Below, in pieces: positions 49,371-58,033 of a stretch of DNA of 64,000 bases (its first letter is position 1; each line of letters opens with the position of its first letter). The stretch covers positions 76,692 through 140,691 of the forward strand of contig CAWHFP010000023.1 of the NCBI GenBank assembly GCA_963828445.1, given 5' to 3'. The notes beneath the pieces were generated by a model. It saw only the letters and a program-made list of their open reading frames with translations. It made no database searches and was not told where the DNA came from. The translations under genes were made by a program, and so were the position numbers. The DNA is from Bog-532 sp963828445. Lineage in GTDB: Bacteria; Actinomycetota; Actinomycetes; Streptosporangiales; Streptosporangiaceae.

Positions 49371-50255
49371 TCAGGCGCCCTGGATGGGAACCTGCAACTC
49401 GGTGACCCACTGCTCGGGGGCGTCGGCCGGGCTGTCCAGGAAGACCTCCCGGACCAGGCCGGTGCTGCTGTAGCCGTTGGCGTCGATCCACCGGGCCAGC
49501 GCCTCGAAGCTGGTTCCGACCTCGGCTATCGGGCCGTGGTGCACGATCGTGGCCGCCGTCCCGGCCCCGGGCAGGTCGGCGATGGCGAAGTCGCTGGCCC
49601 GCCCGGGCCCGATGCGATCGGCTTCCGGGCTGGCGGCGTCCAGGCTGACCGGGAACGCGGCGTGCACGGTCACCGTCTCGGTGACCTGCCCCGACCGCGG
49701 CTCGTAGCCGGGCCTGGTGTCGTACCAGGCCAGGGCGGGTCCGTCCGGCCGCACCCCGGCCTGGTCCATCCGCCTGGTCAGCGCGGACTGCAGCGGCCGG
49801 ATGACCTGGTCCAGGGTGCTGGCCGCGTAGTTGTCGGCGATGGCGGCCAGCTCGGCGATCCGGATCGGCGCCACCTCCTTGGTCACCACCTCGTTGCGCG
49901 GCAGGTAGCCCTCCTTGGCGATCGTGGCCAATCGCACCTCGACCCGTTCCAGCCGGGCGGTCTCGCCGGTGATCTTCGCGGTCAGCTCGGCCCGGCGCAG
50001 CCGGAGCATGCCGCGCAGCTCGGACTCGCTGACCTCGGTCTCGAGGATGGCCCAGACCTGGGGCAGGGTGAAGCCGAGGTCGGTCAGGGCCAGGATGCGG
50101 TTGAGCCGCGGCAGCTGGTTGGCCTCGTAGCAGCCGTGCGCGGTCACCGGGTCGACCAGCCGGGGCAGTAGCAGCCCGGTGGCCTCGTAGCAGCGCAGCA
50201 TGCGGACCGAAACCATGCCGATGCGGGCAAATTCCGTCGTCGTGAACACGGGCAC
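49371..50255 (-). CDS. MerR-family regulator with GyrI/BmrR-like effector domain
   Basis: A 294-residue BmrR-like activator. The N-terminal winged helix reads FTTTEFARIGMVSVRMLRCYEATGLLLPRLVDPVTAHGCYEANQLPRL, followed by a dimerising coiled coil (about 80-118). The C-terminal GyrI-like effector domain (about 125-294) is preceded by NEVVTKEVAPIRIAELAAIADNYAA. Such regulators bind lipophilic cations and activate exporter genes. A perfect 12-base palindrome TACTCATGAGTA lies 19 bases upstream of the ATG at 50255. No exporter is adjacent, so targets are probably elsewhere. Confidence 0.88.
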   Translation of the reverse strand: MPVFTTTEFARIGMVSVRMLRCYEATGLLLPRLVDPVTAHGCYEANQLPRLNRILALTDLGFTLPQVWAILETEVSESELRGMLRLRRAELTAKITGETARLERVEVRLATIAKEGYLPRNEVVTKEVAPIRIAELAAIADNYAASTLDQVIRPLQSALTRRMDQAGVRPDGPALAWYDTRPGYEPRSGQVTETVTVHAAFPVSLDAASPEADRIGPGRASDFAIADLPGAGTAATIVHHGPIAEVGTSFEALARWIDANGYSSTGLVREVFLDSPADAPEQWVTELQVPIQGA

Positions 50256-50274
50256 TCCACTGGTCGCCGTCAGT

Positions 50275-50286
50275 TACTCATGAGTA
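50275..50286. promoter_or_regulatory. Perfect 12-bp palindrome upstream of the MerR gene
   Basis: TACTCATGAGTA is self-complementary over all 12 bases and sits in AT-rich DNA directly upstream of the MerR start codon. A binding site for the regulator itself is the simplest inference. Three GTCAC repeats at 9-base spacing (50,321-50,343) lie further upstream. Confidence 0.45.
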
Positions 50287-50429
50287 GAAATGAACTCACG
50301 AGATGTCCAGCGCCCGGAACGTCACAGATGTCACGCTTGTCACGGAGTTTCTGCGCACATGGTGAGGGGGCGCCCCGTGACCGGAACGCCCCCTCGAAAC
50401 GAACCTGCAGCTAGCGACCCGCCACCGGC

Positions 50430-51872
50430 TCAGTAAGCGCGGCCGAAGATGACCCGCTTGCCGTAGGCCGACGGGCTGCCGCACCGGATGCAGGGCCCGG
50501 TTTCGGGCTCCCCGTCCAGCGGGATGCAGCGCGGGGTGGCCGCGGTGTCGGCCTTGATCTTGTCCTCGCAGTCCTCCGAGCCGCAGCTCAGGGCCCGGGC
50601 CCAGCCGGTGGCCACCGCCGCGGCGAAGTCGTCCCAGTCGTCGGTGGTGACCGTGTGCTCGTCCCGGAACGCGGTGGCCCGCTCGAACAGGAACGCCTGG
50701 AACGCCTCCAGTTCGTCGGTCAGCCGGGCCGGGGCGCCCTCGAGCGAGATGGGCTCCTTGCTGCCGCCCAGCCGCCGGACCATCACCGCGGTGCCCGCGG
50801 CCAGGTCGCGCGGGCCCAGCTCCAGCCGGATCGGCACCCCGCGCAGCTCCCAGTCGTTGAACTTGAACCCCGGCGACAGCTGGGGCCGGTCGTCCACGTG
50901 GGCGCGGATGCCCGCGCCGGCCAGCCGCTGGGCCAGCGCGGCCGCGGCCGCCTGGACCTCGCTGGCCTGGTCGCCGCGGCCGATCGGCACGATGACCACC
51001 TGGTACGGGGCCAGCCGGGGCGGCAGCACCAGGCCCTTGTCGTCGCCGTGGGTCATGATCACGCCGCCGATCATGCGGGTGCTCATGCCCCAGGAGGTGG
51101 TGTGGGCCAGGGTGAGGTTGCCGTCCTCGCCCGCGTACTGGATGTTGAACGCCTTGGCGAAGTTGGTCCCCATGTAGTGCGACGTCCCGGCCTGCAGGGC
51201 CCGGCCGTCCCGCATCATGCCCTCGATGGTGAACGTGCGGGCCGCACCCGCGAACCGCTCACCCGGCGTCTTCTCGCCCTCGATGACCGGCATGGCCGCC
51301 ACCTCGCGGGCGGTGCGGGCGTAGATGGTGTCCAGCGCCAGCATGGTCTCCCGCATGGCGTCGGCCTCGTCCGCGTGCGCGGTGTGGCCCTCCTGCCAGA
51401 GGAACTCGGTGGTGCGCAGGAACATCCGCGGCCGCAGCTCCCAGCGGACCACGTTGGCCCACTGGTTGAGCAGCATGGGCAGGTCCCGGTGGGAGCTGAT
51501 CCACTTGGCCATGAACTCGCCGATGACCGTCTCGGAGGTGGGCCGGACGATCAGCGGCTCCTCCAGCAGCTTGCCCCCGGCGTGCGTCACCACGGCCAGT
51601 TCCGGCGCGAAGCCCTCAACGTGTTCTGCCTCACGTTGCAGGTAGCTCTGCGGGATGAGCAGCGGGAAGTATGCGTTCTGGTGTCCGGTCTCCTTGATGC
51701 GCCGGTCCAGGTCAGCCTGGATCAGCTCCCAGAGCCGGTATCCGTAGGGGCGGATGACCATGGTGCCCTTGGCCGGGCCACGGTCCACTAGCTCCGCTTT
51801 GAAGACCAATTCGTTGTACCAGGCGGAGAAGTCTTCGCTCTGCGGCGTCACTCCGCGTTCGTCTCGAGCCAC
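50430..51872 (-). CDS. proS: Prolyl-tRNA synthetase, archaeal/eukaryotic (ProS3) type
   Basis: A 480-residue ProRS lacking the bacterial editing insertion. Class II motifs: GTMVIRPYGYRLWELIQADLDRRI (motif 1 region), RWELRPRMFLRTTEFLWQEGHTAH (motif 2), and TSWGMSTRMIGGVIMTHGDDKGLVLPPRLAP (motif 3). The C-terminal zinc-binding domain has four Cys (CGSEDC and CIRC) and ends in the Tyr of FGRAY, as in ProS3 proteins. It charges tRNA-Pro with proline. The start is the ATG at 51872. No T-box leader was seen upstream. Confidence 0.95.
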   Translation of the reverse strand: MARDERGVTPQSEDFSAWYNELVFKAELVDRGPAKGTMVIRPYGYRLWELIQADLDRRIKETGHQNAYFPLLIPQSYLQREAEHVEGFAPELAVVTHAGGKLLEEPLIVRPTSETVIGEFMAKWISSHRDLPMLLNQWANVVRWELRPRMFLRTTEFLWQEGHTAHADEADAMRETMLALDTIYARTAREVAAMPVIEGEKTPGERFAGAARTFTIEGMMRDGRALQAGTSHYMGTNFAKAFNIQYAGEDGNLTLAHTTSWGMSTRMIGGVIMTHGDDKGLVLPPRLAPYQVVIVPIGRGDQASEVQAAAAALAQRLAGAGIRAHVDDRPQLSPGFKFNDWELRGVPIRLELGPRDLAAGTAVMVRRLGGSKEPISLEGAPARLTDELEAFQAFLFERATAFRDEHTVTTDDWDDFAAAVATGWARALSCGSEDCEDKIKADTAATPRCIPLDGEPETGPCIRCGSPSAYGKRVIFGRAY

Positions 51873-52143
51873 ATGGACGAGGTTAGACCAGTAACGTGGG
51901 GTCCCAGGCCCGAAGCTGACCCCCCAGGTATCGGATGTGGCTGCGGGGACGCCTGTTTTGTCGCAATGATGGAATTTGACCGTAGTAAGGCCTTGCCCTA
52001 ATCAACCTCGGGGGTGACCCGGAACATGAGTAGCGGATGGCCTCCGGAGGAGGACGACCGCCGGTGGCAACCGGCGAGACATCCTTCCGCCGTCGGCACG
52101 GCCCACGATTCCCGTGGCGCCGAGCGCGGCTACTCAGGCCGGT

Positions 52144-54024
52144 ATGACAGGTGAGCAGTACGGCCCGGACGGGCAGTACGCCCCGGACGGGCAGTACCCC
52201 GACGCTCCCTACGGTGACGGCCCCTACGGTGACGGCGAGGCAGGCTGGTACAACGTTCCTGAGAGTGGCTACGCCCACCCGGACTACCAGCCACAGCCCG
52301 ACAACGCCGGTTACGGCCAGGTCAGCTACCCCGACGTCTACGACCTGGGCTCGAACGGGCAGCCTGGCTTCGCTGGCCCGGCCGGGCACCCGGGGGTGGA
52401 GTACGTCGAGCACCCCAGCTTCCCGAACCTGCCCGCCCAGGGCTACGGCGCCCCGGTCGCGGACGGCTACGAGCAGGGTGGCTACCCGGCCGGATACGCC
52501 GAGCCGGGCTACGACCCGGCCGGCTACCAGCCGGGCCACCCGGGTCAGCCGGGCCAGCCGGCTCAGCCGGGCGGCCAGCCCGGCCATCAGGACTACGGCT
52601 TCCAGGACTACGGCGACGACCGCTACAACGACCCCAGCTTCGGTGACCCGGTCTACGACGACGCCCCCTACGGCGGCTACGGCGCGCCCGCCGAGGCCTA
52701 CCCCCAGGCGGGCTACGACCCCGGCGGATACCCCCAGGCCGGGTACGCGGACCAGGGTGGCTACGACCAGGGCTACGGCCCCGACCCCGGCGCCGGCTAC
52801 GCGGCCGGTCCGGGCTACCCGGCGCCCGACCCCGGCCCGGCCGGTTACGTGGCCGCCGAGTACGCGTCCGGCCAGTACCCGGCGGGCGTAGGCACGCTCG
52901 GCGAGCTACCGGGTGGGATGCCGGACCCGGCCGCCACCGGCATGCTGGACGCCTCCGGCATGCTCGACGCCACCGGCATCGAGGACCACGCCGACCTGTA
53001 CAACTTCCACCCCGGCGCGGGCGCCGAGGCCGGTCACGCCTTCGCCAACGCCCCCGTCGGCACGCTGGACACCAGCGGCCTGGCCCCCGGCGTCTCCGAC
53101 ACCATGATCGACGGGCACGCCCCGATCCTGGACCCGGCCGAAGCCGCCGACCACACCGGCGTGCTCGACGGCGGCACCGCCTCGACCTACTTCGCCGGCC
53201 CCATGGCCGGTACCGCGGCTCCCGTGGCCCCGGCGCCCAGCCCGGGCCGGGGCACCGGCGCCACCCCGGCCTACGACGATCTGGGCCCGGCCGAGATCAC
53301 CTCGCTCGACATGCCCGCCGCGGCCGCGTTCGACCGGGTCCCGGCCGACGATGTCAGCGGGACCGGGGCCAGCAAGACCGGCGGCACCGGCGCGCTGCTC
53401 CGGCCCCGGACCAACGCCCGCCCGGCAGGCCGTCGCCGCGGCGGCAGTGGCGACCGCCGGCTCTGGCTGGCTCTGGGTGGCGTGCTGGTCGTGGCGGCCG
53501 TCGCCATCACCGCGATCGTCCTGGTCGCCTTCCCGTCCGGCCCCGGCGGCCCGGCCCACCGGCTGCAGGCCCCGAGCCAGCTCAACGCCTTCGTCCGCCG
53601 CCCCGCGCTGGAGCAGCAGATGAACGTCAGCCAGCTGCGGCAGGACGTGGTCAGCATGAGCTCCGGCCAGGCCCGGAACGTGGTCGAGGGCGTCTACGAG
53701 GCGGGCAACTCGAACGCGGGCAGCACGCCGCAGATCGTCCTGCTCATCGGCGGCAACCTGGACAACGCCTCGCCGGTCGACTCGGTGGCCAGCTTCACCA
53801 AGCGCTTCAAGGGCGCCACCATCACCAGCGCGGGCTCCCTGGGCGGCAAGGCGGTCTGCGTCAACGCCACCGCCTCCGAGCCGGGCAGCGTCGCCATGTG
53901 CGCGTGGTTCGACAACGACACCTTCGGCGAAGTCGTGTCCCCGACCATGAAGGCCGACCAGCTGGCCAGCACCATGCGCCAGATCCGCCCCAAGGTCGAG
54001 CTGATCGCCCCCAAGAAGCCCTGA
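52144..54024 (+). CDS. Membrane protein with long Tyr/Gly/Pro-rich N-terminus
   Basis: A 626-residue protein. Residues 1 to about 250 are a low-complexity Tyr/Gly/Pro/Asp/Gln segment (repeats such as GPDGQYAPDGQYPDAPYGDG). A second acidic-hydrophobic part with MLDASGMLDATGI follows. An Arg-rich stop (GRRRGGSGDRR) and a membrane helix (LWLALGGVLVVAAVAITAIVLVAF) come next, and then an extracytoplasmic C-terminal domain (about 490-626) with two Cys. A short frame from the ATG at 52027 (MSSGWPPEEDDRRWQP) has similar composition and stops at 52155 (TGA). Joined by a frameshift near 52146 it would be the real N-terminus. Function unknown, common in actinomycetes. Confidence 0.72.
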   Translation: MTGEQYGPDGQYAPDGQYPDAPYGDGPYGDGEAGWYNVPESGYAHPDYQPQPDNAGYGQVSYPDVYDLGSNGQPGFAGPAGHPGVEYVEHPSFPNLPAQGYGAPVADGYEQGGYPAGYAEPGYDPAGYQPGHPGQPGQPAQPGGQPGHQDYGFQDYGDDRYNDPSFGDPVYDDAPYGGYGAPAEAYPQAGYDPGGYPQAGYADQGGYDQGYGPDPGAGYAAGPGYPAPDPGPAGYVAAEYASGQYPAGVGTLGELPGGMPDPAATGMLDASGMLDATGIEDHADLYNFHPGAGAEAGHAFANAPVGTLDTSGLAPGVSDTMIDGHAPILDPAEAADHTGVLDGGTASTYFAGPMAGTAAPVAPAPSPGRGTGATPAYDDLGPAEITSLDMPAAAAFDRVPADDVSGTGASKTGGTGALLRPRTNARPAGRRRGGSGDRRLWLALGGVLVVAAVAITAIVLVAFPSGPGGPAHRLQAPSQLNAFVRRPALEQQMNVSQLRQDVVSMSSGQARNVVEGVYEAGNSNAGSTPQIVLLIGGNLDNASPVDSVASFTKRFKGATITSAGSLGGKAVCVNATASEPGSVAMCAWFDNDTFGEVVSPTMKADQLASTMRQIRPKVELIAPKKP

Positions 54025-54049
54025 CCGCCCGGGCGCCCCCCAGCAGCAA

Positions 54050-54091
54050 CTGAGCCCAGTCCTGTGCAGCAGTGCACAGAACTGGGCTCAG
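54050..54091. terminator. Long hairpin terminator between convergent genes
   Basis: CTGAGCCCAGT (54050-54060) pairs with ACTGGGCTCAG (54081-54091), and CTGTGCA (54062-54068) with TGCACAG (54073-54079), with one internal mismatch. It lies between the membrane protein and the convergent surface protein. Confidence 0.85.
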
Positions 54092-54108
54092 CCTTGTCAG
54101 CCGGAGGC

Positions 54109-55281
54109 TTACTTGGTGCCGGGGGTGCTCTTGCGGCGGATGGAAAGCCGGGTGACGGCGATGGCCACGCCGAGCAGGAGCACGATCAGCCCGACGATCT
54201 GAGCGCCGAACTCCGAGCTGCCCAGGGCCAGCGGGATCCGGGACGAGTCCGCCACCGGCTGCGCGCCCTTGGCGTTGGCCGGGGTGCCGGCCGCCGGGGA
54301 CGGCGTGGACGACGGGCTGATCTGCGGGAACAGGTTGGAGGCGTTGCCCCCGGGGATGGTGGTCGACACGCCCGCCACGGCCGGGAGCGGCCCGACCGGG
54401 ATGCTCGTCCCGTCACCGAGGGAGCCGGACAGGCCCGAGATGGTGGCCGTGGACCCGTCTCCGGCCGGCGTGGTCGTCGAGCCGTCTCCGCTGCCCGCGG
54501 ACGGCGACTTGGACGCCGTCGGGCTGGAACTGGCCGCCTTGGCCACGGTGACGGTCTGAGCGGCCGACTTGGTGGCCTTGGACCCGCCGTTGTTCGCGGT
54601 GAGGGTGACGTTGAACTTGAACGTCTCCGCTGGTGCACTCTTCGGTACGGTGACCTGCACCTCGGTCTGCGGCGTGGTCGGCTTGCTGGCCGGCAGGCTC
54701 AGCGAGCAGGTGGTGCTGGAGCACGAGCCCGCCGTGAAGGCCGGCGTGAGCGCGGGGGACTTCACGGTCGGTACCACCGTGATGACCATCGACCCGTCAT
54801 CCTTCAGGTTGCTCCAGGCCGCGATCCGGAACAGCACCGTCCCACCCGCCTGGATCTTGGTGGCCGAAGCCGTCACCGTGACGTCTGCGGCCGGGGTCGC
54901 GGGCGGGGTGGTGCTGCCCGAGCCGGTGGGCGTCGGCGTCGGGGTCGGAGTCGAGCTGGGCGGGTCGGTCGCGCTGACCGAACTGCCGGAGCCGGAGCTA
55001 CTGCTGGAACCGGTACTGCTGGGCGTGGGGGTGGGCGTCGGGGTCGCGCTGGTGGTGGGGTCGCTCGCGCTGGGGGAACTGGACGCCTGGGTGGCGGACG
55101 CACTGCTGGAGGCGGCGGAGGTGGCCGCGGCCGCAGAACTGGCGGTGAGGGCCGACGCCGACGGGCTGGCCGACGCGGACGGCGAGACGGCGGCCATGGC
55201 CGTGCCGGTCACGCCGCTGGTGATAACGAACAGACCGGTGGCCAGGCCCACTGTGACCGGTCGCGAATGCGCGGATCGCAT
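54109..55281 (-). CDS. Ser/Thr-rich cell-surface protein with C-terminal membrane anchor
   Basis: A 390-residue exported protein. The signal peptide (VTVGLATGLFVITSGVTGTAMA) is followed by a very Ser/Ala/Thr/Pro-rich stalk (about 32-130). An Ig-like or DUF11-like beta domain (about 133-245, VTVTASATKIQAGGTVLFRIAAW and FKFNVTLTANN) has two close Cys in CSSTTC. A Ser-rich linker and a C-terminal helix (FGAQIVGLIVLLLGVAIAVTRLSI) with a RRKS tail complete it. No LPxTG is present, so it is anchored by the C-terminal helix. It may be O-glycosylated. The ATG at 55281 is used. Function unknown. Confidence 0.75.
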   Translation of the reverse strand: MRSAHSRPVTVGLATGLFVITSGVTGTAMAAVSPSASASPSASALTASSAAAATSAASSSASATQASSSPSASDPTTSATPTPTPTPSSTGSSSSSGSGSSVSATDPPSSTPTPTPTPTGSGSTTPPATPAADVTVTASATKIQAGGTVLFRIAAWSNLKDDGSMVITVVPTVKSPALTPAFTAGSCSSTTCSLSLPASKPTTPQTEVQVTVPKSAPAETFKFNVTLTANNGGSKATKSAAQTVTVAKAASSSPTASKSPSAGSGDGSTTTPAGDGSTATISGLSGSLGDGTSIPVGPLPAVAGVSTTIPGGNASNLFPQISPSSTPSPAAGTPANAKGAQPVADSSRIPLALGSSEFGAQIVGLIVLLLGVAIAVTRLSIRRKSTPGTK

Positions 55282-55579
55282 GAGGACACCCTGTCTATGG
55301 TTGCTGTCGCGGCTGGAAAACGTACCCTTCAGGACGTTGTGTCGTTCCGAGCGCTCGGGTTGGCTTTTGATCGGCTACGCACCTATTCGACACCAAAACC
55401 GGTGTCTTGTGCCACCCTTGCCTCACACGTAGTCCCAAGTCGCTTCCGCCTCGTCGCCGAGCGTTACAGCTTCCTGCCGTTCAACCGGGCCCGGATATTT
55501 CCGGACCTGAAGTTCCGACGGTTCCAGTTCCCCGTTCGGTTCCCTTCTATGCCCGTCTGTCCGAAGAAAGCCCGGAGCG

Positions 55580-56092
55580 TCAGTCCACGGCCGCCGTGGG
55601 CAGGTCACCCGAGGCCAGGCTCTCGTCCGCCTCCGGATACAGCAGTCGGTGCAGGCCAGCGGCCAGGACCCCGCCCACCAGCGGAGCCACGATGAACAGC
55701 CACACCTGGCTCAGGGCGGTGCCCCCGACGATCAGGGCCGGGCCCAGGCTGCGGGCCGGGTTGACCGACGTTCCGGTGATCGGGATGCCGATGAGGTGGA
55801 CCAGGGTCAGGGCGAACCCGACCACCACTCCGGCCACCGCCGCGTTGGCGGTCCGGCTGGTCGCCTGGAGCACGGCGAACACGAACACCGCGGTCAGCAC
55901 CACCTCGACCAGGAACGCGCCACCGGCGCTGATGTGATGTGGCTGGCCGCGCCCCAGCCGTCGGTGCCGAGCCCGGTCCGCGACGTGCTGTACAGGGGCG
56001 AGGAGTTGAACGTGCCCCAGCGTGGCCACCCCGACGGCGAGGTACACCAGCAGGCCGGTGCCCAGCACCTCAGCGGATAGTTTCCTGACCAC
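55580..56092 (-). pseudogene. Aquaporin (MIP family), internally deleted
   Basis: The N-terminus (VRKLSAEVLGTGLLVYLAVGVATLG) is the first helix of an aquaporin, and the C-terminal half has AGGAFLVEVVLTAVFVFAVLQATSR, SVNPARSLGPALIVGG (second NPA motif) and the last helix. The first NPA half-repeat and about 60-70 residues of helices 2 and 3 are missing. Between them the bases read in another frame as STSRTGLGTDGWGAAS, typical of the loop before helix 4. The product is therefore probably non-functional. An upstream frame to 56169 is a shadow. Confidence 0.75.
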
Positions 56093-56122
56093 GATCCCCC
56101 CGAATCATCAGTCGTCCCAAGA

Positions 56123-57214
56123 TCATGTTCGGTATCCGCGATCGCCCGTGTCAAGGTAGCGCTCGTCACGTAACAGACTCTGATCAGGGCTTTTGTCCAA
56201 CCTTGGCCCGTCTCGGCCGGCGTCCGGCGGCGAAGCAGGGGCGGGGAACAGCTGCCCGCGCTGGGCCAGCCGGACCGTGCGGACCGCGATGACCCCGGTG
56301 AATCCGGTGATCAGGACGAGCAGGACCACGGTCAGGGCCGTGCCGCCGGGCACCGCGCCGGCCCGGAGCCAGGCGATCGCGTCGCTGACCGCCGCCGCGT
56401 AGGAAAAGGTGAACGCCCAGAAGCCGGGTGAGAACCGCAGGCTCCGGTAGAGCGGGATGAAGCGCAGCTGGACCAGGACCATCAGCACGGCGTACCCGCC
56501 CAGCACCCTGGCCACCACGTCGATGGTGCCGCCGTTGATCACGAACCAGGCCAGGCCGCCCACGGCCGGCGGCGCCAGCTCGATGGCCAGCGTCGGCACC
56601 AGGGGAGCCGGCAGCGCCTTGGTGAAGAACAGCCGGTTCAGGATCAGCGATCCCAGCAGCAGCCAGCACAGTACCCCGATACCGAACGTCGCTTCGGCCG
56701 CGTCCCGCAGCTGCACCTGGGCCAGCGACCCGCTGGCGACCAGGCCACCCGCCACCGTGGGCAGAAAGTACCCCGGATGGGCCTTCCCCGGCTCGAGGTC
56801 CCCGACGATCCACTGCCCGGTCAGGAACCCGCCCAGCAGCACCGTGGCCACCGCGAACGCGCCGACCACCACGCGCCCGCAGGTCAGGTTGGCCTGGGCC
56901 AGGGCCACGGCCGGAATCATCGGCGTGATGACGATCAGCGACGTGAACGCCCCCAGCACCGGATCCCGGACGTCCGCCAGGATGCGGCGCCACCCCTGAG
57001 CCAGGTACAAGGCGACCAGCACCGCCCACACCACCGCGCTGGCGGCCAGGAAGACGTCCGGAACCGCCTGCGGCAGCGACAGCACCGGCCGCGCGACCTC
57101 CCACACCTCGCCCAGCCCCGCCAGCCCGAACGCCATGGCCAAGAAGTTCGGCGGCACCCGGAGGGCGACCCGGGCGGTACCCGGTCCAGCCGAGGCGATG
57201 GCGGTCTCAGTCAC
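56123..57214 (-). CDS. TDT-family (TehA/SLAC1-like) transporter
   Basis: A 363-residue protein with about ten membrane helices. The SLAC1/TehA pattern is recognisable: PPNFLAMAFGLAGLGEVWEVA (first helix), LGAFTSLIVITPMIPAVALA, GGFLTGQWIVG, LPTVAGGLVASGSLA and GGLAWFVINGG. The family includes tellurite-resistance proteins, malate transporters and anion channels. The GTG at 57214 has GGAG seven bases upstream and is preferred to the longer frame from 57247. It is the last intact gene before the broken tRNA. Confidence 0.85.
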   Translation of the reverse strand: MTETAIASAGPGTARVALRVPPNFLAMAFGLAGLGEVWEVARPVLSLPQAVPDVFLAASAVVWAVLVALYLAQGWRRILADVRDPVLGAFTSLIVITPMIPAVALAQANLTCGRVVVGAFAVATVLLGGFLTGQWIVGDLEPGKAHPGYFLPTVAGGLVASGSLAQVQLRDAAEATFGIGVLCWLLLGSLILNRLFFTKALPAPLVPTLAIELAPPAVGGLAWFVINGGTIDVVARVLGGYAVLMVLVQLRFIPLYRSLRFSPGFWAFTFSYAAAVSDAIAWLRAGAVPGGTALTVVLLVLITGFTGVIAVRTVRLAQRGQLFPAPASPPDAGRDGPRLDKSPDQSLLRDERYLDTGDRGYRT

Positions 57215-57465
57215 AATGGGCTCCGAAGGGTGCAGGCCGGCCCGCACTGGACCGTCACCCGCAGCCTGTCACCGCTCCCACCTGCGAAAAAGTGCCAACT
57301 CCCGCACACACTGTTCGGCCCGCCCGAACAATGCGCCGCGCGGGTGGTCTCAAAGGCCAGGCGCGAGGACGGCTGGAGTACGGTAGGCTCTCCTAGGCCG
57401 GTGGGGGAACACCCTTCCAGGGACCCGTTGCCAGGCCAAACCCCAAGCGTGACAACTGAACACTC

Positions 57466-57504
57466 GCCCCGTTAGCTCAGTCGGCAGAGCGTCTCCATGG
57501 TAAG
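57466..57504 (+). tRNA. tRNA-Thr(GGU), 5' half only, truncated after the anticodon loop
   Basis: The sequence GCCCCGTTAGCTCAG and onward gives the acceptor 5' strand, D-arm (GCTC-AGTCGGCA-GAGC) and 5' anticodon stem TCTCC with loop ATGGTAA. The loop has anticodon GGT, that is tRNA-Thr(GGU). After the next G (57504) the expected anticodon 3' stem, variable loop, T-arm and acceptor 3' strand are absent, and unrelated AT-rich DNA begins. The half gene cannot make a tRNA. Breakage exactly at the anticodon loop is the usual crossover place for tRNA-targeting tyrosine recombinases, so this is likely an island border, or else an assembly join. Confidence 0.75.
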
Positions 57505-58033
57505 TATTTAATTCGAATCGCTGTGCTGACCTGCGAAAGCGCAAGCCACCCTTGACCGGTGTGCACTCAATTAAACGCTCTAAAATCGCCAGCCTGACGG
57601 GCTTGTAAAAGTGACGCAAATCACAGTCTGAGCTGAGGTTCTTCGCCCAGCGCGCGACGTTGGTGAGCTCTCTGTCGTTCACTAGGACGACTTCAAGCAC
57701 CACCTCGAAGGACTGGTGCTGATGAAGATGGCAGCCGAGTCGCTGATCCGCTAATAACCGATCAATACGCACAGAGAACTCCTCGCGGGAGCCACTATGC
57801 AGCAGGTGGCCGGATGCCGGGCGTAGCGAGCGTCTGCGACGTGTGCGGCAACAGCCGCAGTGGGCTGGGCATCAAGCGCTCCGGGAATATCAGGCCGTCC
57901 GAGGCTACTTCGAGGGCAACTAAGGGCACGAATAACATTCGGACGATGCCCTTCGGCCTTTGAAGTATCAGAGTTCGGGCCGAAGGGCATCGCCCAACTA
58001 GTGTTTTCCAAAGCTACATACCGGGGGCGGTCG
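57505..58033. other. Start of the AT-rich island, no supported gene
   Basis: About 530 bases with clearly lower GC than before 57,466. A minus-strand frame (57350-57772) begins inside it and could encode a small protein (MRIDRLLADQRLGCHLHQHQ), but it runs backwards across the tRNA remnant and has no recognisable domain. A hairpin lies at 57944-57992. No integrase was seen. Confidence 0.45.
57944..57992. terminator. Hairpin downstream of the cutinase-like gene
   Basis: 15-bp arms (57944-57958 and 57978-57992) perfectly complementary around a 19-base loop, 42 bases beyond the stop of the minus-strand cutinase-like gene. A terminator is the simplest role. No U-run follows. Confidence 0.55.

Noticed and set aside
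57350..57772. 140-codon minus-strand frame over the island border
   Set aside because: It runs antisense through the tRNA remnant and its product has no recognisable feature.
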